Positions 8,750 through 17,159 of a DNA stretch of 64,000 bases are shown here, one piece after another. The stretch covers positions 248,001 to 312,000 of the forward strand of contig CAVZDY010000002.1 in assembly GCA_963774195.1 (NCBI GenBank). Reading direction: 5' to 3'. Below the pieces are notes generated by a model that was given only the letters and a program-made list of their open reading frames with translations, searched no databases and had not been told where the DNA came from. This DNA is from Roseiarcus sp963774195 (lineage in GTDB: Bacteria > Pseudomonadota > Alphaproteobacteria > Rhizobiales > Beijerinckiaceae). The translations under genes were made by a program, and so were the position numbers. Position 1 is the first letter of the stretch. The number at the start of each line of letters is the position of its first letter.

Positions 8750-9553
8750 TCAGCGATTTTCTTTCTGCAGCGCCTGGAATTGCCGCACGCTAAACGGAAT
8801 AGTGCCGAGATAGGCCAGCGACAGCGCGACGAGCGATTGCAGGGGAAAATTGACGATCAGCAGCAGCGCTGCCGCCAGTCCGATCAGCACCACCGCCACG
8901 TAGTCGTGCGGCACCCGGCCGATCGACTTGCCCGAGAAATGCGGCACGCGGCTCGCCATCAATAGGGCTATGGCGAGGACATAGACGATTTCCGGAACGA
9001 CGAAACCGTGCGGCGGGGCGTCCGGCGAAAGCAGGAAACGCAGATAGACCGGCAGCAGCCCGACGATCGCGCCGGCCGGCGCGGGCATGCCGACGAAGAA
9101 GTTCCTGCGCCAGACGGGAAGCGAGGGGTCCTCGATCATCACGTTGAAGCGCGCCAGGCGCAGCGCGCAGGCGATCGAGAAAACGAGGGTCGCCAGCCAA
9201 CCGAGGCTGCGCATCTGGTCGAGGCCGGAGAGGTAGAGCACGACGCCGGGCGCGACGCCGAAGTCGACGAAGTCGGCCAGCGAATCGAGCTCGGCCCCGA
9301 AACGCGAGGTGCCCTTCAGGGCGCGGGCGATTCGCCCGTCGAGCCCGTCCAGCACCGCCGCGGCGGCGATCGCGCTGACCGCCCACTCGATCTTGCCCTC
9401 GAAGGCGAAACGGATCGCCGTCAAGCCGAGGCAGAGGGCGAGCAGCGTGATGAGATTGGGGACGAGCACCCGCAGGGGCATCGTCCGAAAGCCGCGCATG
9501 CGCCGCTCCGGCCGAAAGGCCTGCGGCGAGCGGATATTAGGGCTCTCGTTCAT
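8750..9553 (-). CDS. pssA: CDP-diacylglycerol--serine O-phosphatidyltransferase
   Basis: A 267-residue integral membrane enzyme that makes phosphatidylserine from CDP-diacylglycerol and serine, the substrate of the Psd enzyme encoded just upstream. The full CDP-alcohol phosphotransferase motif D-x2-DG-x2-AR-x8-G-x3-D-x3-D runs from Asp69 to Asp94. Several hydrophobic segments follow. I chose the ATG at 9553 (MNESPNIRSP); a TTG five codons upstream is also in frame. It follows psd by 17 bp, the usual psd-pssA operon of alphaproteobacteria. Confidence 0.95.
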   Translation of the reverse strand: MNESPNIRSPQAFRPERRMRGFRTMPLRVLVPNLITLLALCLGLTAIRFAFEGKIEWAVSAIAAAAVLDGLDGRIARALKGTSRFGAELDSLADFVDFGVAPGVVLYLSGLDQMRSLGWLATLVFSIACALRLARFNVMIEDPSLPVWRRNFFVGMPAPAGAIVGLLPVYLRFLLSPDAPPHGFVVPEIVYVLAIALLMASRVPHFSGKSIGRVPHDYVAVVLIGLAAALLLIVNFPLQSLVALSLAYLGTIPFSVRQFQALQKENR

Positions 9554-9570
9554 GGGGGCGTCTCTCAACG

Positions 9571-10269
9571 TCAGCTCTGGCGAAACTGGCGCAAGCCGTC
9601 ATCCGGGCCGAGCTCGGCGATCACCGTCTCGCCGGCGACCGCGCGGGAGTGAAGCCCGACGATCGGGCGCGCGCCATGCGGCAGATAGACGTCGACGCGC
9701 GAGCCGAAGCGGATCAGGCCGAAGCGCTCGCCAGCCGCGAGCCGCGCGCCCTCGCGGGTGAAGCAGACGATGCGTCGCGCGATCAGCCCGGCGATCTGCA
9801 CGACCCCGAACTCGCCTGCCGGCGTCTCGATCACGAGGCCGTTGCGCTCGTTTTCTTCGCTGGCTTTGTCGAGATCGGCGCTCAAGAAGGCGCCCGGATG
9901 ATAGGCGATGCGCGTCACCTGGCCTTCGACCGGCGCGCGGTTAACGTGACAATCGAACACCGACATGAAAATCGAAACCCGCAGAAGCGGCAGGCCGCCG
10001 AGACCGAGCTCGGGCGGCGGAGCCGCGTAGTCGCAGAAGCTCACGACGCCATCCGCCGGGGATACGACGAGGTCGGTGCGGATCGGCGTCACACGCGGCG
10101 GATCGCGGAAGAAATAGACGCACCATGCCGTTGCGATGAACGCGATCCAGCCGAGCGGCGACCAGAGCCACCCGAGGATCAGCGTCGCGACGACGAAGCC
10201 CGCGATGAAAATGTAGCCTTCCGGATGGATAGGCGTGAGCTGGCGGCGAACCGAATCCAGGATCGACAT
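9571..10269 (-). CDS. psd: Phosphatidylserine decarboxylase, short (proenzyme) type
   Basis: A 232-residue proenzyme that decarboxylates phosphatidylserine to phosphatidylethanolamine. It has an N-terminal membrane segment (about 18-38), the conserved PADGVV (71-76) and DCHVNRAP (106-113) segments, and the C-terminal self-cleavage site FGSRVDV with Gly189-Ser190; cleavage there creates the pyruvoyl group. In short alphaproteobacterial enzymes the LGST motif of the E. coli protein is reduced to GS, as here. The ATG at 10269 follows a gagg ribosome site; a TTG further upstream (10314) would only add a non-conserved tail. Confidence 0.95.
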   Translation of the reverse strand: MSILDSVRRQLTPIHPEGYIFIAGFVVATLILGWLWSPLGWIAFIATAWCVYFFRDPPRVTPIRTDLVVSPADGVVSFCDYAAPPPELGLGGLPLLRVSIFMSVFDCHVNRAPVEGQVTRIAYHPGAFLSADLDKASEENERNGLVIETPAGEFGVVQIAGLIARRIVCFTREGARLAAGERFGLIRFGSRVDVYLPHGARPIVGLHSRAVAGETVIAELGPDDGLRQFRQS

Positions 10270-10337
10270 GAGGAAGCCTCGCGGAAGCGTGTCTTTTGGC
10301 GCCAATCGCGGCAAAAGTCACCCGACGGGGCTCGCGT

Positions 10338-10364
10338 CCCGCGCCAGCCTGAGGCTGGACGCGG
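10338..10364 (-). terminator. GC-rich hairpin downstream of the Atm1-type transporter gene
   Basis: cccgcgccagcc is followed by tga and then ggctgg-a-cgcggg, a 12-bp stem with one bulged base. It starts 15 bp beyond the stop codon of the minus-strand transporter gene. There is no T tract on the minus strand, so it may act only with Rho or as an mRNA 3'-end stabiliser. Confidence 0.35.
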
Positions 10365-10378
10365 GGGAAACAGGATTA

Positions 10379-12262
10379 TCAGCCCCTCAGCGTCTCCTCC
10401 GTCTCGTCGGCGGCTGCCTGACGCAGCACCTCCTGCGCCGCGTCGGCCTCGCGCTGACGGCTCCACAGGGCCGCGTAGAGGCCCCCCGTCGCAAGCAGCT
10501 GCTCGTGCCTGCCGCGCTCGGCGATGACGCCCTTGTCCAGCACGAGAATCTCGTCCGCGTTAACTACGGTGGACAGCCGATGGGCGATGATGAGGGTCGT
10601 GCGGCCGCGCGAGACGCGTTCGAGCGCCGCCTGAATCTCGCGTTCGGTGAAAGTGTCGAGCGCGGACGTCGCCTCGTCGAGCACCAGGATCGGCGGCCCC
10701 TTGAGCATCGTGCGGGCGATCGCGACGCGCTGCTTCTCGCCGCCGGAGAGCTTGAGGCCGCGCTCGCCGACGGGCGACGCATAACCTTGCGGCAAGGAGC
10801 GGATGAAGGCGTCGATCTGCGCGTCCTCGGCGGCCGCCTTCACTTCGTCGTCGGTCGCGTCCTCCCTGCCGTAGCGGACATTGTAGAGAATGGTGTCGTT
10901 GAAGAGCACGGTGTCCTGCGGGACCATGCCGATCACGGCGCGCAGGCTCGTTTGCGTGACCTCGGAGATGTCCTGTCCGTCGATCGTGATGCGCCCGGCC
11001 GACGGCTCGTAGAAGCGGAACAACAGGCGCGAGATCGTCGACTTGCCGGCGCCCGACGGTCCCACGATGGCGATGGTATGGCCCGCCGGAGCTTCGAAGG
11101 AGACGCCGCGGAGGATGCTGCGCGCCGGATCGTAACTGAATTCGACGTCTTCGAAGCGCACCGCGCCCTTGCTGACGGCGAGGGGGTAAGCGTTCGGCCG
11201 GTCCTGGATTTCCGGGTTCTGCGCCAGAATGTCGAACATCATCTCGATGTCGACGATCGCCTGCTTGATGTCGCGGTAGACCATGCCCATGAAATTCAGC
11301 GGCTGATAGAGCTGCAGCATCATCGCGTTGAGCAGCACGAAGTCGCCGACGTCGTTGTGGTGGCTGCGAATGCCCTGGACGCACATGGCGAGCACGACGA
11401 CCATGCCGATCGTGAAGATGAGCGCCTGCCCGGCGTTAAGGATCGCCAGCGAGACATAGGTCTTGATGCTCAGCCGCTCGTAGCGCGCCATCGACTTGTC
11501 GTAGCGCGCCTCTTCGCGGCGCTCGGCGCTGAAGTATTTGACCGTCTCGAAGTTCAGCAGGCTGTCGATTGCCTTGGTGTTGGCGTCGGTGTCGCTCTCG
11601 TTCATCGAGCGCCGGATGCCGATGCGCCAGTTCGTCGCGATCGTCGTGAAGACGAGATAGGCGAACACCGTCGCGCTGATCGCGACCACATAGCGCCAGT
11701 CGAAAGAATAGAGAAACGCGATCGCAATCAGCGCGAACTCGACGATCGTCGGCACCGCCACCAGCATCGAGGTGCGGATGATGGTCTCGATCGCGTTGCG
11801 GCCACGCTCGAGAATCCGGGTCAGTCCGCCAGTCTTACGCTCGAGATGGTAACGCAGCGACAATTGGTGCAGGTGGACGAAGACTTCGATGGCGAGACGC
11901 CGCACGGCGTTCATCGCCACCGCCGCGAACAGAGCGTCGCGCCCCTGCTGCGTGAACGCCATCAGAACGCGCATGGCGCCGTAGAGTGCGGCCAGCGCGA
12001 TCGCGCCGCGCAGAGCGGCTGGCAGGCCGTGCGGCGCGCCCCCTGGCGTCAAGGCGTCGGTCGCCCATTTGAGCGCGTAGGGCGTCGCGACCGTCACCAC
12101 CTTCGACAGCAGCATCAGCGCGACTGCGATCGCCGCATGAAATTTCAGGTCGAAGCGGTCCTTCGGCCATATGTACGGCCAGAGAAGCCGAACTGTGCCG
12201 ATGAGAGAACCCCGTTCGTCCGCGCGCGCGGCGATGAAGGTGGACGATTTCTGATGTTTCAT
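10379..12262 (-). CDS. ABC exporter of the Atm1/ABCB7 type (fused membrane and ATPase domains)
   Basis: A 627-residue half-transporter with a six-helix exporter domain (about residues 25-330) fused to an ABC ATPase: Walker A GPSGAGKST (about 401-409), signature LSGGEKQR and Walker B ILVLDEATSALD. The segments LNFETVKYFSAERREE and NFMGMVYRDIKQAIVDIE are characteristic of the Atm1/HMT group, which exports glutathione-based sulfur or metal conjugates across the inner membrane. The start is the ATG at 12262 (MKHQKSS); a GTG 19 codons upstream is less likely. It is transcribed alone and divergently from mucR. Confidence 0.92.
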   Translation of the reverse strand: MKHQKSSTFIAARADERGSLIGTVRLLWPYIWPKDRFDLKFHAAIAVALMLLSKVVTVATPYALKWATDALTPGGAPHGLPAALRGAIALAALYGAMRVLMAFTQQGRDALFAAVAMNAVRRLAIEVFVHLHQLSLRYHLERKTGGLTRILERGRNAIETIIRTSMLVAVPTIVEFALIAIAFLYSFDWRYVVAISATVFAYLVFTTIATNWRIGIRRSMNESDTDANTKAIDSLLNFETVKYFSAERREEARYDKSMARYERLSIKTYVSLAILNAGQALIFTIGMVVVLAMCVQGIRSHHNDVGDFVLLNAMMLQLYQPLNFMGMVYRDIKQAIVDIEMMFDILAQNPEIQDRPNAYPLAVSKGAVRFEDVEFSYDPARSILRGVSFEAPAGHTIAIVGPSGAGKSTISRLLFRFYEPSAGRITIDGQDISEVTQTSLRAVIGMVPQDTVLFNDTILYNVRYGREDATDDEVKAAAEDAQIDAFIRSLPQGYASPVGERGLKLSGGEKQRVAIARTMLKGPPILVLDEATSALDTFTEREIQAALERVSRGRTTLIIAHRLSTVVNADEILVLDKGVIAERGRHEQLLATGGLYAALWSRQREADAAQEVLRQAAADETEETLRG

Positions 12263-12504
12263 TGGACTCGAGCGTTGCGGTTCGGCGGTCCATATAAGCG
12301 CCCGGCGGCCAGAAAGCACCCCTGACGGCGCCCATAAGTACTAGCGCGGGCGCGGAGCTACGGCTAGCCCGTACCAAATGGAGCTGACTTCCTTCATCCG
12401 CAAGAGGCGGGCTGCCCGCAGTCTTGCCCGGAGCGCAGAGGCGGCGGCATTGCAGTACTTGCCGGGGAAGACTTGTCGCCACAATAAAAACTCCGGCAAC
12501 TCTC

Positions 12505-12533
12505 TTGTTTTACCTTTTGTTTGCGCATATGAA
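12505..12533 (+). promoter_or_regulatory. Candidate mucR promoter within the 407-bp gap 12263-12669
   Basis: TTGTTT at 12505-12510 and TATGAA at 12528-12533 are separated by 17 bp, in a T-rich stretch unusual for this GC-rich region. Transcription from it would give an mRNA leader of about 130 nt before mucR. MucR proteins are known to bind AT-rich DNA and repress their own genes, so this region could be the autoregulatory site. The rest of the gap between the divergent transporter gene and mucR shows no gene. Confidence 0.35.
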
Positions 12534-12669
12534 GGCGGCGTTCTGTAAGCGCGCGAGTCGGACGCCGGCGTTTTCTAGACTACCCCTCCTGTCGCGTCGA
12601 AGCATCGTTCGACTCGAAACGCTGTCCGGTCCGCGCCTTCAAAAAGGCGCATTGGGAGATGTTTCAGGT

Positions 12670-13080
12670 ATGACCGAATCTAATAGCCATGTGGAACTGG
12701 CAGCCGAGATTGTCTCGGCCTACGTTTCCAACAATTCGGTTCCGGCCAGCGAGCTGCCGGCGCTTTTGAGCGACGTGCACGCTGCGATCATCCGTGTCGC
12801 CAGCGGCGCTGTGGTGGCCGCGCCTGAAGTCGCGAAGCCTGCGATCCCGCCGAAGAAGTCAATTACCAACGATTATATCGTTTGCTTGGAGGACGGGCGT
12901 AAGTTCAAGTCGCTCAAGCGGCATCTGCGCACGCAGTACAATCTTTCTCCTGAGCAGTATCGCGAGAAGTGGGGCCTGCCGCCCGATTATCCGATGGTCG
13001 CTCCCGCTTACGCGAAGGCGCGCTCGGCGCTCGCCAAGCAGATGGGTCTCGGCCAGCAACGCCGTCGCCGCTCGAAGTAA
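12670..13080 (+). CDS. mucR: MucR/Ros family transcriptional regulator
   Basis: A 136-residue regulator with an N-terminal helical oligomerisation region (about 1-48) and a C-terminal Ros-type zinc-finger fold (CLEDGRKFKSLKRHL, then YNLSPEQYREKWGLPPDYP). Family members are pleiotropic regulators of exopolysaccharide, motility and cell cycle in Rhizobiales. Of the usual ligands, Cys72 and His85 are present, Asp75 replaces the second Cys and Gln89 stands where a second His is often found, so zinc binding is weakened or lost. The ATG at 12670 matches the family start; the frame extends upstream without similarity. A hairpin terminator follows at 13104. Confidence 0.93.
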   Translation: MTESNSHVELAAEIVSAYVSNNSVPASELPALLSDVHAAIIRVASGAVVAAPEVAKPAIPPKKSITNDYIVCLEDGRKFKSLKRHLRTQYNLSPEQYREKWGLPPDYPMVAPAYAKARSALAKQMGLGQQRRRRSK

Positions 13081-13103
13081 GCTTCACTCCAAGTAAACTC
13101 ATT

Positions 13104-13132
13104 GAGAGGCGCGGCGGATTTTCGCGCCTCTC
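13104..13132 (+). terminator. Hairpin downstream of mucR
   Basis: A perfect 10-bp stem, gagaggcgcg (13104-13113) with cgcgcctctc (13123-13132), and a 9-nt loop, 23 bp after the mucR stop. The T residues are in the loop (gcggatttt) rather than after the stem, so its efficiency as an intrinsic terminator is uncertain. Confidence 0.55.
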
Positions 13133-13199
13133 CCAGCGGCCGAAGCGTCAGATCGGGTTTTATGGCCTTGACGCTAGGTTCGTCCGCGACGCAGATCAC

Positions 13200-13763
13200 A
13201 TGATGACGAACATTCGAAACGTTTGCGTCTACTGCGGCGCGAGCGCCGGAAACGACCCTGCCTTCGGCGAGGCGGCTGATGCGCTTGGACGTGAGCTGGC
13301 TCGGGCTGGGCTCGGGCTTGTCTTCGGCGGGGGCGGCGACGGCCTGATGGGCCGCGTCGCGAGGGCCGTCCTCGATGGGGGCGGCCGCGTGACTGGAATT
13401 ATCCCCAAGTTTCTCGTCAAACAGGAACATGCGTTGCTCGCGGCGCAGGACCTGACCATCGTCGACGACATGCATCAGCGAAAGCAGATGATGTTCGAGC
13501 GCGCGGACGCGTTCATCGCGCTGCCGGGCGGCGTCGGCACGCTCGAGGAGCTCGTCGAGCAACTCACCTGGGTGCAACTACAGCGTCACCAAAAGCCTGT
13601 TCTCATCGCCGACATCGCCGGATTCTGGCGGCCGCTGCTCGCCCTGTTCGCGCATATGCGCAATCTCGGCTTCGTGCGCGACGGTTTCGAGGTCCGTTAC
13701 CTTGTCGCCGAAAAGATCGAGGATGCCGTGCCTATGCTGCTCGCAGCTGCACGGCGCAGCTAA
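13200..13763 (+). CDS. LOG-family protein (TIGR00730), putative cytokinin riboside monophosphate phosphoribohydrolase
   Basis: A 187-residue protein with the LOG motifs MHQRK (residues 91-95, the MxxRK type) and PGGVGTLEE (109-117) and an N-terminal Rossmann-like start VCVYCGAS. Enzymes of this family release the base from nucleoside 5'-monophosphates; in plants and some bacteria they activate cytokinins, in others they are general AMP/IMP hydrolases. It is preceded by ATGATG (13200/13203) and transcribed as a single gene between two hairpins. The true substrate is unknown. Confidence 0.88.
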   Translation: MMTNIRNVCVYCGASAGNDPAFGEAADALGRELARAGLGLVFGGGGDGLMGRVARAVLDGGGRVTGIIPKFLVKQEHALLAAQDLTIVDDMHQRKQMMFERADAFIALPGGVGTLEELVEQLTWVQLQRHQKPVLIADIAGFWRPLLALFAHMRNLGFVRDGFEVRYLVAEKIEDAVPMLLAAARRS

Positions 13764-13776
13764 CGCCGGCGCAGCC

Positions 13777-13813
13777 GACGAGCAAGCGGCGCTTGGCCGC
13801 GCTCGTCTTTCCC
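13777..13813 (+). terminator. Rho-independent terminator after the LOG-family gene
   Basis: A two-part stem: gacgagc (13777-13783) pairs with gctcgtc (13801-13807), with an inner gcggc/gccgc stem around a gcttg loop, followed by tttcccttcc. It starts 13 bp after the stop codon. Confidence 0.75.
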
Positions 13814-13890
13814 TTCCTAACAGTTGATGTCATGGTTACGATCTACGCGAGACGACGAGGAAATGTCGTCACGAGTGGAGGGAGGGTCGC

Positions 13891-14304
13891 ATGAGCGTAT
13901 GGAGCAATACGGGCTGGGGAATCTTGGCCATTCTGGCGGGCGGACTGCTGGCGGCGGGAGCTGCCGAGGCGCAGACGGATGCGCCGTCGAAGGACGCGCC
14001 CGCCGCCGCGGCGCCGGCGCAGCCGAAACCGAAGCCAAAGGCCGCCGCAGGCCAACCGCGCGTCGACGTCGTCGTCACCAACAGCCGCGCGGTGCCGCTG
14101 ACTGCGCTGCTCGCCGCGCCGTCGGGATCGGCCGACAGCAAGAAAATCGCCGGGCCGCTTGCCGCTGGCAAGAGGGTCGTCGTGCATCTCGCGCACGACA
14201 AGGCGTGCCTGTTCGACATCCACGGCGACTACGCCGACGGCACGACGACCGAGGCCGAGGGCGTCGCGCTCTGCAATGACAAGAAGATCAATCTGATCGA
14301 GTGA
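13891..14304 (+). CDS. Secreted protein of unknown function with Ala/Pro/Lys-rich linker
   Basis: A 137-residue protein with a clear signal peptide (hydrophobic stretch LAILAGGLLAAGAAEA, cleavage probably near residue 28), a low-complexity linker rich in Ala, Pro and Lys (about 29-55), and a small domain with two cysteines (LAHDKACLFDIHGD and EGVALCND) that could form a disulfide in the periplasm. The ribosome site ggagggag precedes the ATG. I do not recognise the family. It is convergent with sodB across a symmetric hairpin. Confidence 0.75.
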   Translation: MSVWSNTGWGILAILAGGLLAAGAAEAQTDAPSKDAPAAAAPAQPKPKPKAAAGQPRVDVVVTNSRAVPLTALLAAPSGSADSKKIAGPLAAGKRVVVHLAHDKACLFDIHGDYADGTTTEAEGVALCNDKKINLIE

Positions 14305-14315
14305 TCGACGACAAA

Positions 14316-14346
14316 CGCTCGCCGATCGCTTGCGCGACGGCGAGCG
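14316..14346. terminator. Bidirectional terminator hairpin between the secreted-protein gene and sodB
   Basis: A perfect 9-bp inverted repeat, cgctcgccg (14316-14324) and cggcgagcg (14338-14346), between two convergent genes. It lacks strong T tracts on either side. Confidence 0.55.
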
Positions 14347-14365
14347 CTGATTCGGCGCGAGGCGC

Positions 14366-14965
14366 TTACTTGACCGCCGCTTCGTAGAGCTCGGCGACGT
14401 AGTCCCAGTTCACGAGGCTGTCGGTGAAAGCCTTGAGGTAGTCGGGACGGCGATTACGATAGTCGATGTAGTAGGAGTGCTCCCACACGTCGACGCCGAG
14501 AATGGGCGTGGCGCCATGCACCAGCGGGTTCTCGCCATTGGGGGTCTTCGTCACGACGACCTTGCCGTTATTGACGGCGAGCCAGCCCCAGCCCGAGCCG
14601 AACTGAGTGGTCCCGGCCTGGATGAACTCTTCCTTCGCCTTGTCGACCGAGCCGAAGGAATCGACGAGCGCCTTCTCGAGCGCGCCGGGGATCTTGCCGC
14701 CGCCGTTCGGCTTCATCCACTTCCAGAAGTGGATGTGATTGTAGTGCTGGCCGGCGTTGTTGAAGAGGCCAGCGTTCTTGCCGTAGGCGCCGCGCACGAT
14801 CTCCTCGAGCGACTTGCCTTCCCACTCGGTTCCCTTCAGCAGGTTGTTACCATTGTTGACATAAGCGAGATGATGCTTGTCGTGGTGGTATTCGAGCGTT
14901 TCCTTGGACATGTAGGGACCCAAGGCGTCGTATGCGTAGGGCAGATCAGGCAGGGAAAAAGACAT
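14366..14965 (-). CDS. sodB: Superoxide dismutase, iron type
   Basis: A 199-residue Fe/Mn superoxide dismutase converting superoxide to oxygen and hydrogen peroxide. Metal ligands are visible as His27 (EYHHDKHH), His77 (QHYNHIHFW), Asp159 and His163 (GVDVWEHSYYIDY). The segment AGTTQFGSGWGWL with Gln121 resembles the Fe-type second-sphere glutamine, so iron is favoured, but cambialistic use cannot be excluded. No signal peptide is present, so it is cytosolic. The ATG at 14965 (MSFSLPDLPY) follows gaggagcc; the frame's 12 upstream codons are not conserved. Confidence 0.95.
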   Translation of the reverse strand: MSFSLPDLPYAYDALGPYMSKETLEYHHDKHHLAYVNNGNNLLKGTEWEGKSLEEIVRGAYGKNAGLFNNAGQHYNHIHFWKWMKPNGGGKIPGALEKALVDSFGSVDKAKEEFIQAGTTQFGSGWGWLAVNNGKVVVTKTPNGENPLVHGATPILGVDVWEHSYYIDYRNRRPDYLKAFTDSLVNWDYVAELYEAAVK

Positions 14966-15159
14966 CGACGTGGCTCCTCGAATGATTATTTGCAAAATCA
15001 CGCGCTCGGGCGAGCGCCCGTCGGGATTGTTAGCTCCACGTTAGGCGCGCCGCAACAGGGTGCGCTCGGCGTGCGTCGCTCCAACGGAGGGAACGCGCCC
15101 AACAATAAGCTGTTCCCGGCGCCGCTTTTTTGACAAAATCACCACGTTGGAAAAAGCGA

Positions 15160-15795
15160 ATGACCATTTTCACTTTTGCTCTCGGCATCCTATTCGTAGC
15201 GGCTGGGTTGGGCGGCCTCGGGGCCAGCATCAACCTGCTGCCGACCGAACTCGGTCTGCTCTACGCGGGCTGTGGCGCGCTGGCGATCTGCGCCGGCGGC
15301 GTGATGGCTGCGATCGCGGCGCTGATCCATCGGCTGGGCGCGCTCAAGGCGGCCATCGAGCGCGCCCAGCCCCGCGAGGCGTGGCAAATGCCTGGGGCGC
15401 CGCCTCTCGTGGACGCCGGGCCGCGCGAGCCCGATTTGTCGCCAGCTGTCGAGGAGGGCGGCGCGCCCCCGGTGTTCGCACCCGAGCCGCGGACTTTCGA
15501 GGGTAGGGACTTTGAGAATGCCGCGCCTCCGGTCGAAGTCGAGCCGGAGCCGGAGTTGGCTCAGGAGGAGGATGCGGTCAACGCCAACCGCGCCGGGCAT
15601 CTGCCGACCATGTCGGAGATCGAACACGCGATCGCCGAGCCGGAGCCCGCGCCAACCCTCGTCGGCCGCTACAGCTCCGGCGGCTCCAATTATATGATCT
15701 TCTCCGACGGCTCGATCGAAGCGGAGACCGAATCCGGCGCGTTCAAATTCGCGTCGATGAGCGAGTTCAAAGCCTATCTCGCCGGCAAGCGCTAG
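15160..15795 (+). CDS. Membrane-anchored protein of unknown function with acidic Pro-rich linker
   Basis: A 211-residue protein with two N-terminal membrane segments (about 3-22 and 31-57), then a long linker rich in Pro, Glu and Ala, and a small conserved-looking C-terminal module (VGRYSSGGSNYMIFSDGSIE and FKFASMSEFKAYLAGKR). Rhizobial proteins with this type of tail display the short IFSDGSIEAET module on the cytoplasmic side; its function is unknown to me. The ATG at 15160 is preceded by a weak site; a TTG ten codons upstream is possible. It is divergent from sodB. Confidence 0.75.
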   Translation: MTIFTFALGILFVAAGLGGLGASINLLPTELGLLYAGCGALAICAGGVMAAIAALIHRLGALKAAIERAQPREAWQMPGAPPLVDAGPREPDLSPAVEEGGAPPVFAPEPRTFEGRDFENAAPPVEVEPEPELAQEEDAVNANRAGHLPTMSEIEHAIAEPEPAPTLVGRYSSGGSNYMIFSDGSIEAETESGAFKFASMSEFKAYLAGKR

Positions 15796-15806
15796 GCGCG
15801 GCGGGA

Positions 15807-15958
15807 CGTCTTGGCCGGGCTTGTCCCGGCCATCCACGCGGCGCCGCTTCCAACGTCGCATCCGGAAAGCGCTTCGCGTTTGAGGCGGCCGCAGCGGGCG
15901 CGGCGCCGTCGGCGCCACGGCTCGACGTGGGTGGCCCGGACAAGCCCGGCCATGACGG
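15807..15958. repeat. Long imperfect palindromic repeat, family A copy 1
   Basis: The left arm begins cgtcttggccgggcttgtcc and continues through cggccatccacgcggcgcc; the right arm reads as its complement (cggacaagcccggccatgac). Related copies lie at 18686-18794 and 59579-59687 and half a copy at 37590. It fills the gap between two convergent genes and could form a long hairpin in RNA, so it may end transcription from both sides. Confidence 0.75.
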
Positions 15959-15983
15959 CCTTTCTCTATCTGGGGGCCTTCGA

Positions 15984-16982
15984 TCAGCCCAACAGGCTCG
16001 CTTCTCGCGCCATCTCGGCCAGCGAGACCAACGGCCGCGCTCCGATATGCTGGATGATCTCCGCCGCGGCGAGGGCGCCGAGCCGCGCGCAGGTAACGGC
16101 GTCCGTCCCCTGCGCCATTCCCGCGAGATAGCCCGCCGCGAACATGTCGCCGGCGCCGGTGGTGTCGACCACCTTGGCGACCGGGAACGCCGGCACCTCG
16201 TGCGTCGCCTCGCCCTCGATGACGATCGATCCCTTTTCCGAGTGGGTCACCACCGCCAGCACGCCCTCCTGCCGCACCGCGTCGAGCGCCTCGGTCAGAT
16301 GCGGCGTCTGGTAAAGCGAGAGAATCTCGTCGGTGTTGGCGAACAGCGTGTCGACCAGGCCGCGCCGCATCAGATCGATGAATTCGCCGCGGAACCGATC
16401 GACGCAGAACGAATCGGACAGCGTCAGCGAAACGCGATGCCCCGCCTGGCGGGCGATCTCGGCCGCCTTCTGGAAGGCGGATTTTGCCGCCGGCCGGTCC
16501 CACATATAGCCTTCGAGATAGACGAAGCGCGCCGACCGCACCAACGCCTCGTCGACGTCGTCGGGCGAAAGATAGGTGCTGGCGCCGAGATAGGTGTGCA
16601 TCGTGCGCTCGCCGTCGGGCGTCACGTGGACGAAGCAACGCCCGGTCGCCGGGCCGTGCTCGGCCGCGCTCGTCTCGAACCGGACGCCGGTCGCCCGGAG
16701 GTCTTTGGCGAAGGCGGCGCCGAGCGCGTCGTTCTTCACCTTGCCGATATAGGCGCTCTTTACGCCGAAGGAGGCGACGCCGACGATCGTGTTGGCCGCC
16801 GAGCCGCCGGAGACGATGCGCGGATCGACGCGCGCGGCGTAGAGCGCCTCTGCGCGATCCTCGTCGATCAGCGTCATCGCCCCCTTCACCATCTCCTGGG
16901 CGCGCAGAAAGTCGTCGCCCGCAAAATCGATGATGTCGACCAGCGAATTGCCCAGCCCCAAAACGTCCACAGCTTCCGTCAT
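15984..16982 (-). CDS. PfkB-family carbohydrate/adenosine kinase
   Basis: A 332-residue ribokinase-fold kinase. The N-terminal PfkB signature is seen as GGSAANTIVGVASFG and the C-terminal signature as DTTGAGDMFAAGYL, with the catalytic base Asp279. Such rhizobial proteins are often annotated as adenosine kinase; the segment NSLVDIIDF near the N-terminus and the lack of a ribokinase-type substrate loop support this branch, but sugar kinases are close relatives. It is divergent from a WYL-domain regulator (177 bp gap) and convergent with the upstream membrane protein. Confidence 0.88.
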   Translation of the reverse strand: MTEAVDVLGLGNSLVDIIDFAGDDFLRAQEMVKGAMTLIDEDRAEALYAARVDPRIVSGGSAANTIVGVASFGVKSAYIGKVKNDALGAAFAKDLRATGVRFETSAAEHGPATGRCFVHVTPDGERTMHTYLGASTYLSPDDVDEALVRSARFVYLEGYMWDRPAAKSAFQKAAEIARQAGHRVSLTLSDSFCVDRFRGEFIDLMRRGLVDTLFANTDEILSLYQTPHLTEALDAVRQEGVLAVVTHSEKGSIVIEGEATHEVPAFPVAKVVDTTGAGDMFAAGYLAGMAQGTDAVTCARLGALAAAEIIQHIGARPLVSLAEMAREASLLG

Positions 16983-17159
16983 TGGCCTACGCGCCCTTTG
17001 TCTTCGATGCGCCCTCCCTGGCATCGCCGCGTCTTGCCGTCAAATTCGGCGGCGCATTCGGCCATTCCGGATCATGTGGAGCAGGCCGCGGAGGCCAGTT
17101 CGCCACGCGCTGGCGTCTGGGCTAAATGTTGGGAGCAGGCTCTGCGAGAGGCCCGATCC

